A stretch of DNA of 64,000 nt from Monoplex corrugatus (Eukaryota; Mollusca; Gastropoda; Littorinimorpha; Ranellidae): positions 44,199,632 through 44,263,631 of the forward strand of contig JAPXFY010000026.1 in the NCBI GenBank assembly GCA_030674185.1, read 5' to 3'. Each line of letters starts with the position of its first letter. Positions within the stretch are counted from its first letter, which is position 1. A program made the translations under genes and the position numbers. The notes beneath the pieces were generated by a model, which saw only the letters and a program-made list of their open reading frames with translations, was not told the origin of the DNA and made no database searches. This document shows, in pieces, positions 10,605-22,770 of the stretch.

Positions 10605-11770
10605 GAAACGAGGAAAGAAAAAGGACAGGGGGGGAAAAAACGCAGAAAACAAGAAGAAACGGACGTACATCCAGACTAGCCTCTGGCGTCTGCATATTCT
10701 AGACCTACAACTGCAAGCCATTCTATAGACCTTTACCACCGTACCTTTTAGATTGCCTCTACACATATCGAACATTACATGCCTTGCAAGCCTAAAAAAA
10801 AAAAAAAAAAACTTCTGATGGTGCGACATGCAGTCTAAATCAGCTGGCGAGCGTGCGTTCAGTTCCATTACGCCGTCTGTTTGTTTTTCATGGGCACTTT
10901 TTCCTATCTGCGCATTTTTTTTGTGGACTATTTCTTCGTTTAGTCTCTCCCATACCTCTTTCGCACATGCGAGCAGAAAGTTGAGTTTATGGCATTTGGC
11001 ATCAAAAGCCTGTATAAATTCATCGTCTGAATCATCATGAGGAGGATGTTCTTGGCACTGTGGGTTGACTGGTCTTATTTTCCGGTGTCTTATCTGTCGG
11101 AGCCGTGTGCTACTGTTCATTTATCAGTCTTCTACAGTCTTTTATCTTAGTCCTGTAGATCTTCATGCTCTGCTTGGTAGAGAATCTCTTTCACAGACAC
11201 ACCTTCATTCTATTTGTTCTGTATTCTGGTGTAGATTTCCAGTCGTGATTAGGTTGGCACCGATGGATTATTTATCATCTTCCCCTTTCAGTGAATGCTG
11301 GGAGCATCTTTCGTTTATGGAACTGCCGGCAAGTTGGAGAAAGGTAAGATGGGGTGCCAACCACAGAGCCTGTACATCTAGGTTTTCCCAGTGTCATCTA
11401 GTCATTTGTGGAGGTCGTCTAGACTGTTCCTGGAAGTGTAAATTGCAGGAAACTCTCGGGTGAATTAGACAACAAAAAGGTCTCCTCAAAGAAGAAGCCC
11501 TTTTCAAGCAAGCTGACTTAGACAGCGTGTTAGACAGCGTGTCAGCATCTTCAGAAGCTATTCCTTTGAGGCTTCTAAGGCGCGTAATGTTTGATATGTG
11601 TAGAGTCAGTCTAAAAGGCATGGTGGTAAAGACTAAAGGTCTACCGAACGGCTTGCAGTTATAATTCTAGAATATGCGGACGCCAGAGGCTGGTCTGGAT
11701 GTACATCAGTTTTTTCTTGTTTTCTGTTTTTTCCCTGTCGTTTCTCTTTCCTCGATTCTTGTTCTTTGCA
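10605..11770. mobile_element. Unidentified 1.2-kb unit with long inverted arms
   Basis: About 170-190 bp at 10605-10790 is the diverged reverse complement of 11575-11770: ATCCAGACTAGCCTCTGGCG against CGCCAGAGGCTGGTCTGGAT, GTAGACC and CTACACATATCGAACATTAC against the matching inverse. The inside carries a minus-strand frame (11120-10820) with DDSDDEFIQAFDAKCHKLNF that I do not recognise. It could be a degraded DNA transposon or two inverted copies of one repeat. Confidence 0.5.
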
Positions 11771-12366
11771 TTCAAAAGGGACCAGGGCGCAGAGGACAAC
11801 CCTGTTACAATCCGAAATGAAACTATAGCATCAACATTATTGTGCCCATTCTTATTGTCAAAACACTGGGAAAGGCTACCTCCAATTCAAAGTGAGGCGA
11901 CCATTCCCAACCCAGCGGGTCTCAGGTGACGGGTGACGGATGGTCTTCAGAAATAAGATTAGCTGGGAAGTAAACCTGGCTTACTTAGATGAATAAGCAG
12001 TCCTGTACCAGCTGGCAATGGAAGGGTCCAGATGGCCCTTATCGAGGCCTCATTTGGAAAATACCCTGTATATATGATGACGGAGCTATCAGGAGGATTA
12101 GGGCCGCCTTTAGACCTAGCCCCCTGCGTTCACAAGGTAAGTCTTTTGGCCATGAGCTAAGGGCGGGGTAACCTCTACAGAAAAGCAAGAGGGCTGAAGC
12201 CAGAGGTACCAATCCTGCTGGCGCCTTCTACTAAACCATGGTAACACAGTCCATATGATCATCTGCATCATGCAACAATGGCACTCGCACATTGTGGCCA
12301 CACTCACCACCAAAATATGACCCGACCAGATAAATCACTGAATATAAGCTGGACACCTTGTGTAGA
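11771..12366. other. Intergenic sequence
   Basis: No recognised gene. AATACCCTGTATATATGATG and a GTAAGT-like donor (12135) are seen, but no supporting exon structure. Confidence 0.35.
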
Positions 12367-12929
12367 TGCGGATGCAGATGCACTTCAGAAATAGCCAGCA
12401 GAATCGGCCAACCCAAAGCAGCATTTAAGAAGATGACAAGTATTCTTACCAACAAATGCCTATCAATTAACATCGGGAAGAGAGTTCTTGAATGTTATAT
12501 AGAACCAATACTGTTGTACGGATGTGAGGCGTGGGCAGTCACAAGCAAAGCCAGAACAAGATCGAGGCAGCCGAGATGTGGTTTCTAAGAAAAATGTTGA
12601 GAGTCCATAGACAGCAAAGAAAACAAACGAGACAGTCTTGATGGAGGCAGACACAAGTAGATCATTCATAAGGAAGATTAGGAAAAGACAGGCAACATTT
12701 ATAAGCCATTTTATGAGGAAAGGGGATTTGTAGCACCTGGTCACAACGGGAAAGCTGGAGGGAAAGAGAGCACCAGGTAAACCCAGGGAGAAAATGCTAG
12801 ACAGACTTGCAGAATGGCTGAAGACGAGAGGGTGGAGGACATGCTTGGGGCAACAAGAGATAGAGACAGATGGAAGTCCATGATCACCAACGCCATGCAG
12901 CAGGGCACCTGATGATGATGATGATGACC
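12367..12929 (+). mobile_element. LINE-A fragment
   Basis: It starts in TSEIASRIGQPKAAFKKM and runs to a CACCTGATGATG tail. The frame is broken near 12570 and 12620. It is 5'-truncated and joined at its tail to LINE-B. Confidence 0.8.
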
Positions 12930-13345
12930 TTGTGTTACAAATCTATTCACAGTCTGCTCCATCATATCTTTGCGACAACATCAATATTTATACGCCAACT
13001 CACACCTTGCGCTCAGCTTCAGACACTCTTTCCTTTCAGGTCCCTAGATTTAAACTACCAAGTGTTGGCCAGCGTTGTTTTGCTGTCTCAGGACCGTCAG
13101 CCTGGAATAGGCATCCGTGCCTTCGCCTAACACCTACCCTTTCTGTTTTTAAATCCAATCTAAAAACACACCTCTTTTCCCAACAGTGAATTCTACAACA
13201 ACTTCTTTCCCTCAGTCTGTGTATGTAATATAAGTAAGATGGTCTTAGTCGATCGTATGTGTATGCCTGGTGCCTGAGTACACTTTGATTTGAATTGCCA
13301 TGATTGGCGCCGTATAAATACTATAATGATAATAATAATAATAAT
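12930..13345 (+). mobile_element. LINE-B-like (CR1/L2) 3' end, diverged copy
   Basis: The frame 12932-13189 ends in GPSAWNRHPCLRL and VFKSNLKTHLF, the same C-terminal signature with many differences. The UTR ends with GGCGCCGTATAAATACT and a tail of AAT repeats that runs into the 13325-13440 microsatellite. It begins directly after the GAT tail of a LINE-A copy. Confidence 0.7.
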
Positions 13346-13440
13346 ATAATAACGATACTATTATTATTGTTATTATTATTATCATCATCATCATAATTAT
13401 TATTACTATTATTATCATTATCGTTATTATTATTATGGTG
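13325..13440. repeat. AAT/ATT/ATC microsatellite
   Basis: Triplet repeats that grow from the tail of the LINE-B copy ending here. Confidence 0.85.
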
Positions 13441-13514
13441 AACAAAAGGAGAAGAAGAAATCGTCAAAGCATTGCGAAAATATTGTCCAAGATTTCCTGG
13501 TCTTTCATGAACAG

Positions 13515-13695
13515 CTCTCATATTCAGATCCAGATTCAGATTTAGATTCTCAAGATAACATCCCAGTGCTTGGAACGGTTTCCATACGTATCGACGCCAC
13601 TGGTGCCATGTTATGGAAAAGATCCAGAATGATCATGGCACAAGCCTTAAGCCTGCACATAAGCCCCATAAGCTTGTAAGGCCTTGAGGCCCTAC
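13515..13695 (-). mobile_element. SINE2 3' fragment
   Basis: Starts at the AGATTCAGATT tail and includes GGCACAAGCCTTAAGCCTGC and the GCCTTGAGGCCCTACCTAGC part of the body. Confidence 0.65.
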
Positions 13696-13732
13696 CTAGC
13701 ATGGGTTTTCACCTCAGCTTTGGGGTGTGTGG

Positions 13733-13850
13733 AGATGTACTGCACAGCCAAAATGAGTGGCGAGATGTACTGCACAGCCAAAATGAGTGGCGAGATGTAC
13801 TGCACAGCCAAAATGAGTGCGAGATGCTGCACAGCGAATGAGTGGCAGGT
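13733..13850 (+). repeat. 30-bp tandem repeat, three units plus a decayed fourth
   Basis: Unit: GAGATGTACTGCACAGCCAA, AATGAGTGGC. The period is a multiple of three, which creates a short repeated frame (MYCTAKMSGE). I do not think it is a gene. Confidence 0.85.
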
Positions 13851-14077
13851 AGTGACACAGAAACCTGACAGATAATGAGGCAGAAAAAAGACAGTTTATC
13901 ATCATCATCACCGTCGTTGCAGTCGTCAAATTTTCATTGTTTATTGACTTGTTTCTGTTAAAACTTTAGAACCGACTTATCACCATCACTGTCGTTGATG
14001 TCGTCAATTTTTGTACGTTTATTGATTTGTTTCTTCCTTAACTTTAGAACCGACTGTGTTGTTGCATTAATCAGTTC

Positions 14078-14078
14078 T

Positions 14079-14153
<75 letters not shown>

Positions 14154-14209
14154 CTCTCTGTCTCTGTCTGTCTGTCTCTCTCTCTCTCTGTTTCTCTCTC
14201 TCCTCTCTT

Positions 14210-14241
<32 letters not shown>

Positions 14242-14247
14242 CTTTTT
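14078..14247. repeat. CT microsatellite
   Basis: CT repeats with TGTC interruptions near 14155-14190. Confidence 0.9.
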
Positions 14248-14639
14248 GATGATATTAAAAGAAACAAAATCATCATTTATCTTATTCAACTTTTTCTTAA
14301 ATGGATTAGACCAGAATGCAATAAGTGATATGTTAAATCAATGTTCACATTATAGTCAAAACACAAAGTCCAGCAAAATCAATGATATTGAAACAGCAGT
14401 AATGGCATACAGAATACGACATATCAAAGATTTATTGGAATAAAATAAAGTTCTGGAATACAGCATTTACAGTTTCCTTAATAAGAAATCTGGAAAAGAA
14501 AGAGAGACAGACAGACAGACAGAAGACAGAACAGAGACAGAGATAGAGATAGACAGTCAGACAGACAGAGACAGAGAGAAAAGAAGAAGGAAAGGAAGAG
14601 GAACTAAAATGGAAGAAAGGCAAGAAAACAATCGATACA

Positions 14640-15085
14640 GTCCTAAATTAGCTTGATTGAAAATTGCTTATAACAATACCACGTAGCAGAGAACTGTGCT
14701 AGCATTGTTTTCATGATGTTTTGTAAGCAACCTGGGGCGTAGGGTGTATTCCTTTTTAAAGACACTTACAAACGGCCGGACATATTTTATTTTACATGTA
14801 TATAGAGGTAGCGTTTAGTAAACACTGTATTTATTTATTGCCCATTTTGCCATGGGCCTGTAGGGCAGTAACGAAGGTTTTCTATCCTTATTTATTCTGA
14901 GCCAGTCTTTGTACGGAACCTCAGGTGTATTTCAGGGCCTTGAAGTCACCTTCTGTTGTTCGTCCATACGTGTTTTTGAGTCTTCCTCATGTGTCCAGAG
15001 AAGGGCGGTTCGGAAGATGTTATCTTGCTGTCTTCGGATGATGTCCCCCAATTCATCCTCATCGTCTTTTCATGATGGAAGTGCC
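14640..15085. other. Intergenic sequence
   Basis: No repeat family or gene from this window recognised. Confidence 0.35.
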
Positions 15086-15089
15086 CGTA

Positions 15090-15776
15090 ATATAGGGTTG
15101 GAGCTAAATAGCAAGAAGACTGAAGTCATGGTAATCAGTGAAAAAAAAAAAACTCATGCAAAATAACAGCAAATGAAACAACTTTGAGACAGGTTGATAA
15201 GCTTAAGTATCTGGGAACGGTCAACTCACCAGACGGCACATGTACATCAGAAATAGCCGGCAGAATTGGCCAGACCAAAGCAGTATTCAAGAAGATGAAA
15301 AGCATTTTTACCAACAAATGCCTCATCAGGAAAGAGTTCTTGAATGTTATATAGAACCGATAATGTTATACGCTTGTGAGGCGTGGACAGTCAACACGCA
15401 AAGCCAGAACAAGATTGAGGCAGCCGAGATGTGGTTTCTCAGAAGAATGTTGAGAGTTTCATGGACAGCAAAGAAAACAAACGAGACAGTCTTGATGGAG
15501 GCAGACACAAGTAGATCATTCATAAGGAAGATTAGGAAAAGACAGGCAACATTTATGGGCCATTTTATGAGGAAGGGGGATTTGGAGCACCTGGTCACAA
15601 CGGGAAAGCTGGAGGGAAAGAGAACACCAGGTAGACGCAGGGAGAAAATATTGGACGGACTTTCAGGATGGCTGAGGACAGAGAGGATGGAAGATGTGCT
15701 TGCAGCGACAAGGGATAGATGCATATTAAGGGCCATGATCGCCAACGCCATGCGGCAAGGCACATGATGATGATGA
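15090..15776 (+). mobile_element. LINE-A fragment, one of the longest copies
   Basis: Upstream residues GLELNSKKTEVMVIS, just 3' of the RT active-site region, are readable from about 15096. A frameshift lies in the poly-A near 15142. The frame 15240-15767 is then open to the natural stop NAMRQGT, followed by a short GAT tail. Confidence 0.85.
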
Positions 15777-15899
15777 GTGCCTGTAATCCGTTGACTGCAT
15801 TGGGCAAGTAGATGTTGTCTGCAGATGTTGTTGGGCCAGGTGACTCTTATGATTGTCAGAGGTTCTTTGTGTGGAAAGGGCGATAAACTTGGTAAAGCT

Positions 15900-16365
15900 C
15901 CCCCTCCCCCATCCACCCCCGTGGGGATGCCGGGAGCTCTTTCAATATAAAGAGTATCCCCCACCTAGAAATTTGTGCTAGAAATTTCCTCTTTTCTACC
16001 ACTCTCTTTGTTTCTGCCTTGTTCTTTTGCTTTCTGTCATTTCTTCCTATCATTTTCTGCCTTGCTGGTCCATTCAGCTGTATGTGTTCGGTAAAATCTT
16101 ACGTACTTTCTCTTTGGACTGATAGTTGGGTACGTGTATTGAGAGCATTTTAGGCTCTAGGGAAATATGATATGCAGAAGCAATTTGAGGTAATTTAGGC
16201 CCCGTTTTTATATACTTTTAGTATGTTTAAATTTGTTTTCAGTTATGTTTTTTTTTAAATCCCCTGGCGATAAATTGGACGCAATGGTCAACGCCAGGGA
16301 CGTCTCCTTGGATTATATGCGCGAATGCATTGATATGTGCACTTTATTTTCTTTTCCTTTTTATT
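15900..16365 (+). repeat. R5 dispersed repeat, copy 1
   Basis: An unclassified repeat of about 400-460 bp. Markers: CTTTCTGTCATTTCTTCCTA, GCCTTGCTGGTCCATTCAGC, AATCCCCTGGCGATAAATTG. I see no tRNA head, coding frame or terminal repeats. Confidence 0.65.
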
Positions 16366-16377
16366 TATTTTTAGAGC

Positions 16378-16514
16378 TCTGGCACCATCTCAGTTTGGTG
16401 TCGATGCTATGCTGGAGAACGGTCACCATACACGTGGCATCTGTGACGTTAGTGCATATGGAATTCGTTCCGAGCGCGGAGATGTCATCTTGAGAAACTG
16501 GAACTGAAACTGGA
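16378..16514 (+). mobile_element. SINE2 3' fragment
   Basis: TGGCATCTGTGACGTTAGTG to CTTGAGAAACTGGAACTGAA matches the last 130 bp of SINE2. Confidence 0.65.
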
Positions 16515-16599
16515 GGACTTTGGTGCCTTGTTTAGCATTCTGAAAGTACTTCTGGTCTTGCTGAGACAGCTGTTGATTTCACTGCCTACTCCTCCATCG

Positions 16600-17193
16600 G
16601 TTGATATATTCAAATACCTGGGAACGATCATTTCATCAGACGGCAAATGCATATCAAAATAGCCGGCAGAATCGGCCTAGCCAAAACAGCATTCAAGAAG
16701 ATGACAAGCATTCTTACGAACAAATGCCTATCAATTAACATCGGGAAGAGAGTTCTTGAATGTTATATAGAACCAATACTGTTGTAAGGTTGCGAGGCGT
16801 GGACAGTCAACAAGCAAAGCCATAACAAGATTGAGGCAGCCGAGATGTGGTTTCTAAAAAGAATGTTGAGAGTTCCATGGACAGCAAAGAAATCAAACGA
16901 AACAGTCTTGATGGAGGCAGACACAAGTAGATCATTCATAAGGAAGATTAGGAAAAGACAGGCAACATTTATAGGCCATTTTATGAGGAAAGGGGATTTG
17001 GAGCACCTGGTCACAACGGGAAAGCTGGAGGGAAATAGAGCACCAGGCAGACCCAGGGAGAAAATGCTGGACGGACTTGCAGAGTGACTGGGGACGAGGA
17101 GGGTGGGGGAGATGTTAAGGGCAACGATAGATGAGACAGATGGAAGTCCATGATCGCCAACGCCATGCGGCAGGGCACCTGATGATGATGATG
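16600..17193 (+). mobile_element. LINE-A fragment
   Basis: It runs from DIFKYLGTIISSDG-like sequence through RKIRKRQATFIGHFMRKG to a GAT tail. Stops and an indel (TGA near 17086) break it. It follows a SINE2 3' end at 16514. Confidence 0.8.
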
Positions 17194-17278
17194 ACTCCTC
17201 CATCGTGTCTGACTATGCTGCTCAGGAAGGTGAACTCTTCAGTCGTGGGTAGGTCTATTCCATCTACTTGGAAGGGAG

Positions 17279-17926
17279 AAGAGTGGCAGAATGGTTCAGA
17301 CGTTCGCCTGCCAACGAACTAAACTCGAGGTTGCAGGGTTCACTCCCTGTACAGGCCTTGACTTTTCTCCCCAGTTTGACCGGAAAATCGAACTGAAAGT
17401 CTAGTCCTTCCGAAAGGGGACGATAAACGAGTCGGACCCGTGCGCCTTCTGATTGCGTACGCTAAAGATCCCACGGCAGTTGAAAATCGTGAAGAGCGGA
17501 ACATTACCCGGCTGTCTTGGTTAAAAACATTAGAGAGGTAGGTTGATTTCCCAGGTCCCACCCCTTGAAGACCGGTTAGCCGTCTTGCCTTTCTGAAGTC
17601 TTGGTAAAAAAAAAAAAAAAGGTAAATATGAATATGAATTTGAAGCGAGGGAGAGGGGATGGGGGCTGCCCTCGTGGTGCTGGCCCTGGCAAAAGTTGAG
17701 GTCTCTGACACCTCATTCCCCTACGACCCCAGTGTTATGGAACTATCTACATGTAGGTAGGACTTCAGGACCTGGTCAGCTCATAGGTTTATGTGCAGGC
17801 TTAAAGCTTGTGTCGTGATCATCCTGGATCTTCTCCATCACATGGCACCTGTGACGTTAGTGCATATGGAATTCATTCCGAGCGCAGAGACGTCATGTTG
17901 AGAAACTCAAACTGAAACTGAAACTT
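17279..17926 (+). mobile_element. SINE2, full-length copy
   Basis: Head from GAGTGGCAGAATGG at 17281; body with GATTGCGTACGCTAAAGATC; tail AAACTGAAACTGAAACTTGG ends it at about 17926. Confidence 0.8.
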
Positions 17927-17929
17927 GGA

Positions 17930-18280
17930 AACAAACAATATGATATATGATGCGATCCAACACAGTATCGGTTCGAATCTTTTTTTTTCCTGTACCAAAA
18001 ATAACCAAATCAAAAAAAGAAAAAGAAAAGACAATATCCAGAAATAGCCATGTTTAAAATGATCTTGTCCAAGATTACCATATCAATAATGGCTTTATCC
18101 TAAAATTACCTCATCCAAGAATGATCATAATCTAAAAATGACCATGTTCTCAGCAATACCTTTAGGAGAAGGAGCTTGGTATTTTCTGTTTAATATTATC
18201 TCATTTTTCTGCTAGGACTGTGGGCTAATATCATAATCCCAAAAGATACGTTCAATGCTAAGCATTTCAAAATTACAAAA
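17930..18280. other. AT-rich intergenic sequence
   Basis: Contains loosely repeated phrases such as AAAATGACCATG and AAAATTACCTCATCCAAGAA with a period near 25-30 bp, perhaps a decayed tandem repeat. No gene is seen. Confidence 0.35.
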
Positions 18281-18283
18281 GCT

Positions 18284-18786
18284 TTTTTTAGGATCATCGA
18301 ACTCAGGGAGGTTACCTTTGTGCTCACCTTTTCTTTTTCGCGCCATTTCCTACGCCACTTTAATGGCCACAAAAGCTGAGGCAGTTGTTGTTTTTTTTAT
18401 ACAAATGCGATGATGATGACGTCGATGAGGATGATAATCATGATGCTATGGAGTTCCATCTAGGATTGAGACTGCGTGACAGGGCTGTGCTCAACGCTTA
18501 CTATCATAACATATCCTGGGGTCAACCAGGCCCTGGAGATACAGACACATATAGTGCTGGTCAGAAGATTTGAGCAACACTCTCAATGACGCATTCATGA
18601 AATGGATGAGACTCCACTGTGTGGTCCCAGTCTTCCCAATGAACCCATAGCACGCCCAACTCTGGGTAGGAGCCGGTTAAAGCCGAAAACCCCCACAATG
18701 ATTGTGAAAATACTGATGATGTGTATTCGAACCCACAACCTTCCAGTCGGTAGTCCGTTGCGTTAACCACTACACCACGGCGACTG
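18284..18786 (-). mobile_element. SINE1, minus strand
   Basis: Full body with the head at 18725-18786 (CACTACACCACGGCGACTGG on the plus strand) and tail side at 18284. Confidence 0.85.
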
Positions 18787-19000
18787 GTATCATTACAAAA
18801 ACTTTATTTGTTGGTATTTGTGATTCCGATTTTTTTTTACGTTCGTCCGTATCATTCTGTATCAAATTCTAATTTGAAACTATTAGGTTTTTGCGCAGAC
18901 TTTTCAAACGTTTATCGAGTTTCAAAATTAGGCTATCTGTCGGTGTGTTGGCACATGTGAATTACAAGATCGCCGCTGGCTTGAATTTACTGGATATTTG

Positions 19001-19635
19001 TCATCATCATCATCATCATCAGGTGCTTTGCCGCATGGCGTTAGCGATCATGGCCTTCCATCTGTCTCTATCTCTTGTTGCCTCAAGCATCTCTTCCACC
19101 CTCCTTGTCTTCAGCCACTCTGCAAGTCCGTCTAGCATCTTCTCCCTGGGTCTACCCGGTGCTCTCCTTCCCTCCAGCTTTCCCGTTGTGACAAATTCCC
19201 CTTTCCTCATAAAATGGCCTATGAATGTTGCCTGCCTTTTCCTAATCTTCCTTATGAATGATCTACTTGTTTCTGCCTCCATCAAGACTGTCTCGTTTGT
19301 TTTCTTTGCTGTCCATGGAACTCTCAACATTCTTCTTAGAAACCACATCTCGGCTGCCTCAGTCTTGTTCTGGCTTTGCTTGTTGACTGTCCACGCTTCG
19401 CAACCGTACAACAGTATTGGTTCTATATAACATTCAAGAACTCTCTTCCTGATGTTAATTGATAGGCATTTGTTGGTAGAATGCTTGTCATCTTCTTGAA
19501 TGTTGTATTGGCTTGGCCGATTCTGCTGGCTATTTCTGATGTGCATCTGCCGTCTGGTGAAATGATCGTTCCCAGGTATTTAAACTTATTAACCTGTCTC
19601 AAGGTTGTGCCGTTTGATATTTGTACAGACTTGAA
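19001..19635 (-). mobile_element. LINE-A fragment, minus strand
   Basis: The frame 19546-19019 on the minus strand is open over 175 residues (CYIEPILLYGCEAWTVNKQS and onward), among the best preserved copies. The tail reads as CATCAT repeats on the plus strand at 19001-19020. Confidence 0.85.
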
Positions 19636-19737
19636 ATGTTTCCAAGTGGTCTGTGGGGATAAATATAATGTAATGTAATGTGATAAGTAGGCCTACTTCG
19701 ACAGAGACAAAGAGACAGACAGTAAGGTATTAAGGAG

Positions 19738-19838
19738 AGAGAAAGAAAGAAAGAAAGAGAGAGAGAGAGGCAGACAAATAGACAGTCAAAAAAGGATCGA
19801 GGAAAAAAATAAACTTCCAAGTGAAAAAGTGAATGAGT

Positions 19839-19912
<74 letters not shown>
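19738..19912. repeat. GA microsatellite
   Basis: GAAA and GA repeats, pure GA at 19843-19910. Confidence 0.9.
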
Positions 19913-20082
19913 ACGAACAAGACAAATACAAGAACAACGTTGTTTTTGTTTTTTTTAATTTTCAAGAGTAGTGGCATAGTAAGTGCATTAGTTCTTTTTT
20001 TACGTTCAACCTTTGCCTATGGAGGGCCTCTTCTATACAGTACACTCCAATATTCATACAGGGTCTAACTGTTACAAATCTG

Positions 20083-20657
20083 TCATCATCATCAAGTGCC
20101 TTGCCACATAGCGTTGGCGATCATGGCCCTCCATATGCATCTGTTCCCTGTTGCCGCAAGCACATCTTCCATCCACTCTGTCCTCAGCCACTCTGCAAGT
20201 CCGTCCAATTTTTTCCCTGGGTCTACCTGGTGTTCTCTTTCCTCCAGCTTTCCTGTTGTGACCAGGTGCTCCAATTCCCCTTTCCTCATAAAATGGCCTC
20301 CATCAAGACTGTCTCGTTTATTTTCTTTGCTGTCCATGGAACTCTCAACATTCTTCTTAGAAACCACATCTCGGCTGCCTCAATCTTGTTCTGGCTTTGC
20401 GTGTTGACTGTCCACGCCTCACAACCCGTATAACACTATCGGTTCCATATAACATTCAAGAACTCTCTTCCTGACGAGGCATTTGTTGGTAAGAATGCTT
20501 TTCATCTTCTTCTGGGGAAACGATCGTTCCCAGATATTTAAACTTGTCAACCTGTCTCAAGGTTGTGCCGTTTGCTGTTATTTTGCATGAGAGGATTTCA
20601 TGTCTTTGACTGATTACCATGACTTCAGTCTTCTTGCTGTTTAGCTCCAACCCCTTA
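20083..20657 (-). mobile_element. LINE-A fragment with internal deletion
   Basis: On the minus strand GLELNSKKTEVMVISQRHEI is followed by a gap in the middle (from near 20510 to 20480) and another deletion near 20296 where RSFIRKIRKRQATFI is missing. The tail is CATCATCAT on the plus strand. Confidence 0.75.
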
Positions 20658-20779
20658 CCTTTAAAAGCTGAAATGGCATAAAAAACAAAAACATTAAATG
20701 CTAGTACGCGCAGTACTGAGAGAGACAAAAAAAATTATATCAGTTTTGGCGAATTTTTTTCTTTTTAGAAAGACAGAGA

Positions 20780-20982
<203 letters not shown>

Positions 20983-21351
20983 TTGTGGTTTTCAGTTAAC
21001 ACATTTTTCTACCTTTCAAGAAATGACTGTAGACTGCATCTAAAATGCTTTGTACAGATAAACTGACGATTGCCTGTATTTTGCATCTTAAATGCTTCCC
21101 ACAAATAAACTGACCAATTTCTTACAATATTTCCATGCTAAGATGCCATTAACAAACTTAGCCAAAACTCATCCGGGTACGTGTACGTGTACAATTTCAA
21201 TGGTATGTACTGTTCTCTTAAGCTGCCAAGTGCAGTACAGAACAACTGACAAGATGAGTTTCATCTTCTTTTGCATTCTTACACAGAGCACAGAGATATA
21301 ATGCGAGTGTAAAACTATCCAAATTTGCATACTTTCGCGCTCGCGTGTGTG

Positions 21352-21440
21352 TTTTCTCTCTGTCTGTCTGTCTGTCTGTCTGTATGTCTCTCTCTCTCTC
21401 TCTCTCTGGTTGTCTGTCTGTATCTCTCTCTCTCACTCAC

Positions 21441-21498
<58 letters not shown>

Positions 21499-21762
21499 CC
21501 TCTCCCTGTCTGTCTCTCTGTCTGTCTGTCTAATATCTATATCTATCTATCTGTCTGTCTGTCTATCTGTCTGTCTGTCTATCTGTCTGTTTATCTATCT
21601 ATCTATCTATCTATCTGTCTGTCTATCTATCTGTCTATCTATCGTTCTTTCTATCTTTCTATCTTTCTATCTGTCTGTCTGTCTGTCTGTCTGTCTCCTC
21701 TCTCTCTCTCTCTCTCTGGTTGTCTGTTTGTATCTCTCTCTCTCACACTCACTCTGTCTGTC

Positions 21763-21819
<57 letters not shown>

Positions 21820-21946
21820 TCCCTGTCTGTCTCTCTTCTGTCTATCTATCTATCTATCTGTCTGTCTGTCTATCTGTCTGTCTGTTATCTATCTATCTAT
21901 CTGTCTGTCTATCTATCTGTCCATCTATCTTTCTTCTATCTTTCTA

Positions 21947-21977
<31 letters not shown>

Positions 21978-22185
21978 GTCTATCTATGTATCCATCTATC
22001 TAGCTATCTCTATCTCCTCTCTCTCTGTCTCTCACTCCCTCTCTCTCTCTCTCTCTCTCTTTCTTTCTCTCCTCTCTCTTTCTCCCTCTCTGTCTCTCTC
22101 TCTGTCTCTCTCTCTCTTTCCCTCTGTCTCTCTCTCCCTCCTCCCTCCCCCCTCTCTCTCTCTCTCTCTCTCTCTGTCTATGCAT
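21352..22185. repeat. Compound CT / TGTC / TATC microsatellite of 830 bp
   Basis: Alternating blocks of TCTC, TGTC and TATC repeats. A larger pattern is visible: the series TGTC, CT, GGTTGTCTG, TATC occurs at 21355-21680 and again at 21680-22010, so the block was duplicated as a unit of about 310-330 bp. Frames of 200-340 residues here (Leu/Ser/Cys-rich) are artefacts. Confidence 0.9.
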
Positions 22186-22199
22186 ACAATTATTATTGC

Positions 22200-22620
22200 G
22201 ACTATTGTGTCGTTCCGTGTCTGCCAGAGTACGTGCCTCGCTCGGTATGGGTGTCTGTTTCGGTTCCAGAAACGGAGCGAGACGCAGCAGAGGCGGGTGC
22301 TAGCACAGGCGTGGTTAGTGTCGGTGATAATACCCCTCGATGCCGGTTCAATCACGTGATCCCTGGCCCTCGTCTCCAGGGGACGGTAGCCATCTTGTTC
22401 TGGGTGGCCGCCATCTTGGCCCAGCCTCGCTCCCGTCACAGGAAATCAGCTTGACGCAATGCATGGCGGGGTGTTGAGGCAAGATTGGGAGGGGAGACAA
22501 TCCATTTAGGGAGCCGCGCAGGCGCAACACACTCTCCTCGAGTTTCTCTCTCCCCGGGGTGGGGGCAGTATTATTGTGTGGTTGTGCGAGCCGCCATTTT
22601 CTTGTTTTCTTTCTTATTGT
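22200..22620. promoter_or_regulatory. GC-rich promoter-like segment between CT tracts
   Basis: Contains the E-box palindrome ATCACGTGAT (22351-22360), two YY1-like GCCATCTTG words (22389-22397 and 22410-22418) and GCGCAGGCGCAAC (about 22516, NRF1-like). CpG content is far above that of its flanks. No coding sequence could be tied to it. Confidence 0.45.
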
Positions 22621-22699
22621 GCATTTTTTTTTTCCATTTTCGTTTTTTTTTTTTTTTTATCTTCTTCCTACTTGACCCCACTTCCCCTTCAACCTCTCT

Positions 22700-22734
22700 C
22701 AGTCTCTCTCTCTCTTTGTCTCTGTCTCTGCCTT

Positions 22735-22770
<36 letters not shown>

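Noticed and set aside
10500..11120. Minus-strand frame of 206 residues as a host gene
   Set aside because: Half of it is low-complexity Phe/Lys sequence, and the rest lies between inverted arms of a repeat; it may be a transposon remnant but no family was recognised.
12000..12140. Possible exon ending at a GTAAGT donor
   Set aside because: No acceptor, partner exon or recognisable protein.
21325..22359. Open frame of 344 residues, the longest in the microsatellite region
   Set aside because: It is Ser/Leu/Cys-rich and made entirely of CT, TGTC and TATC repeats, with equal frames in the other phases.
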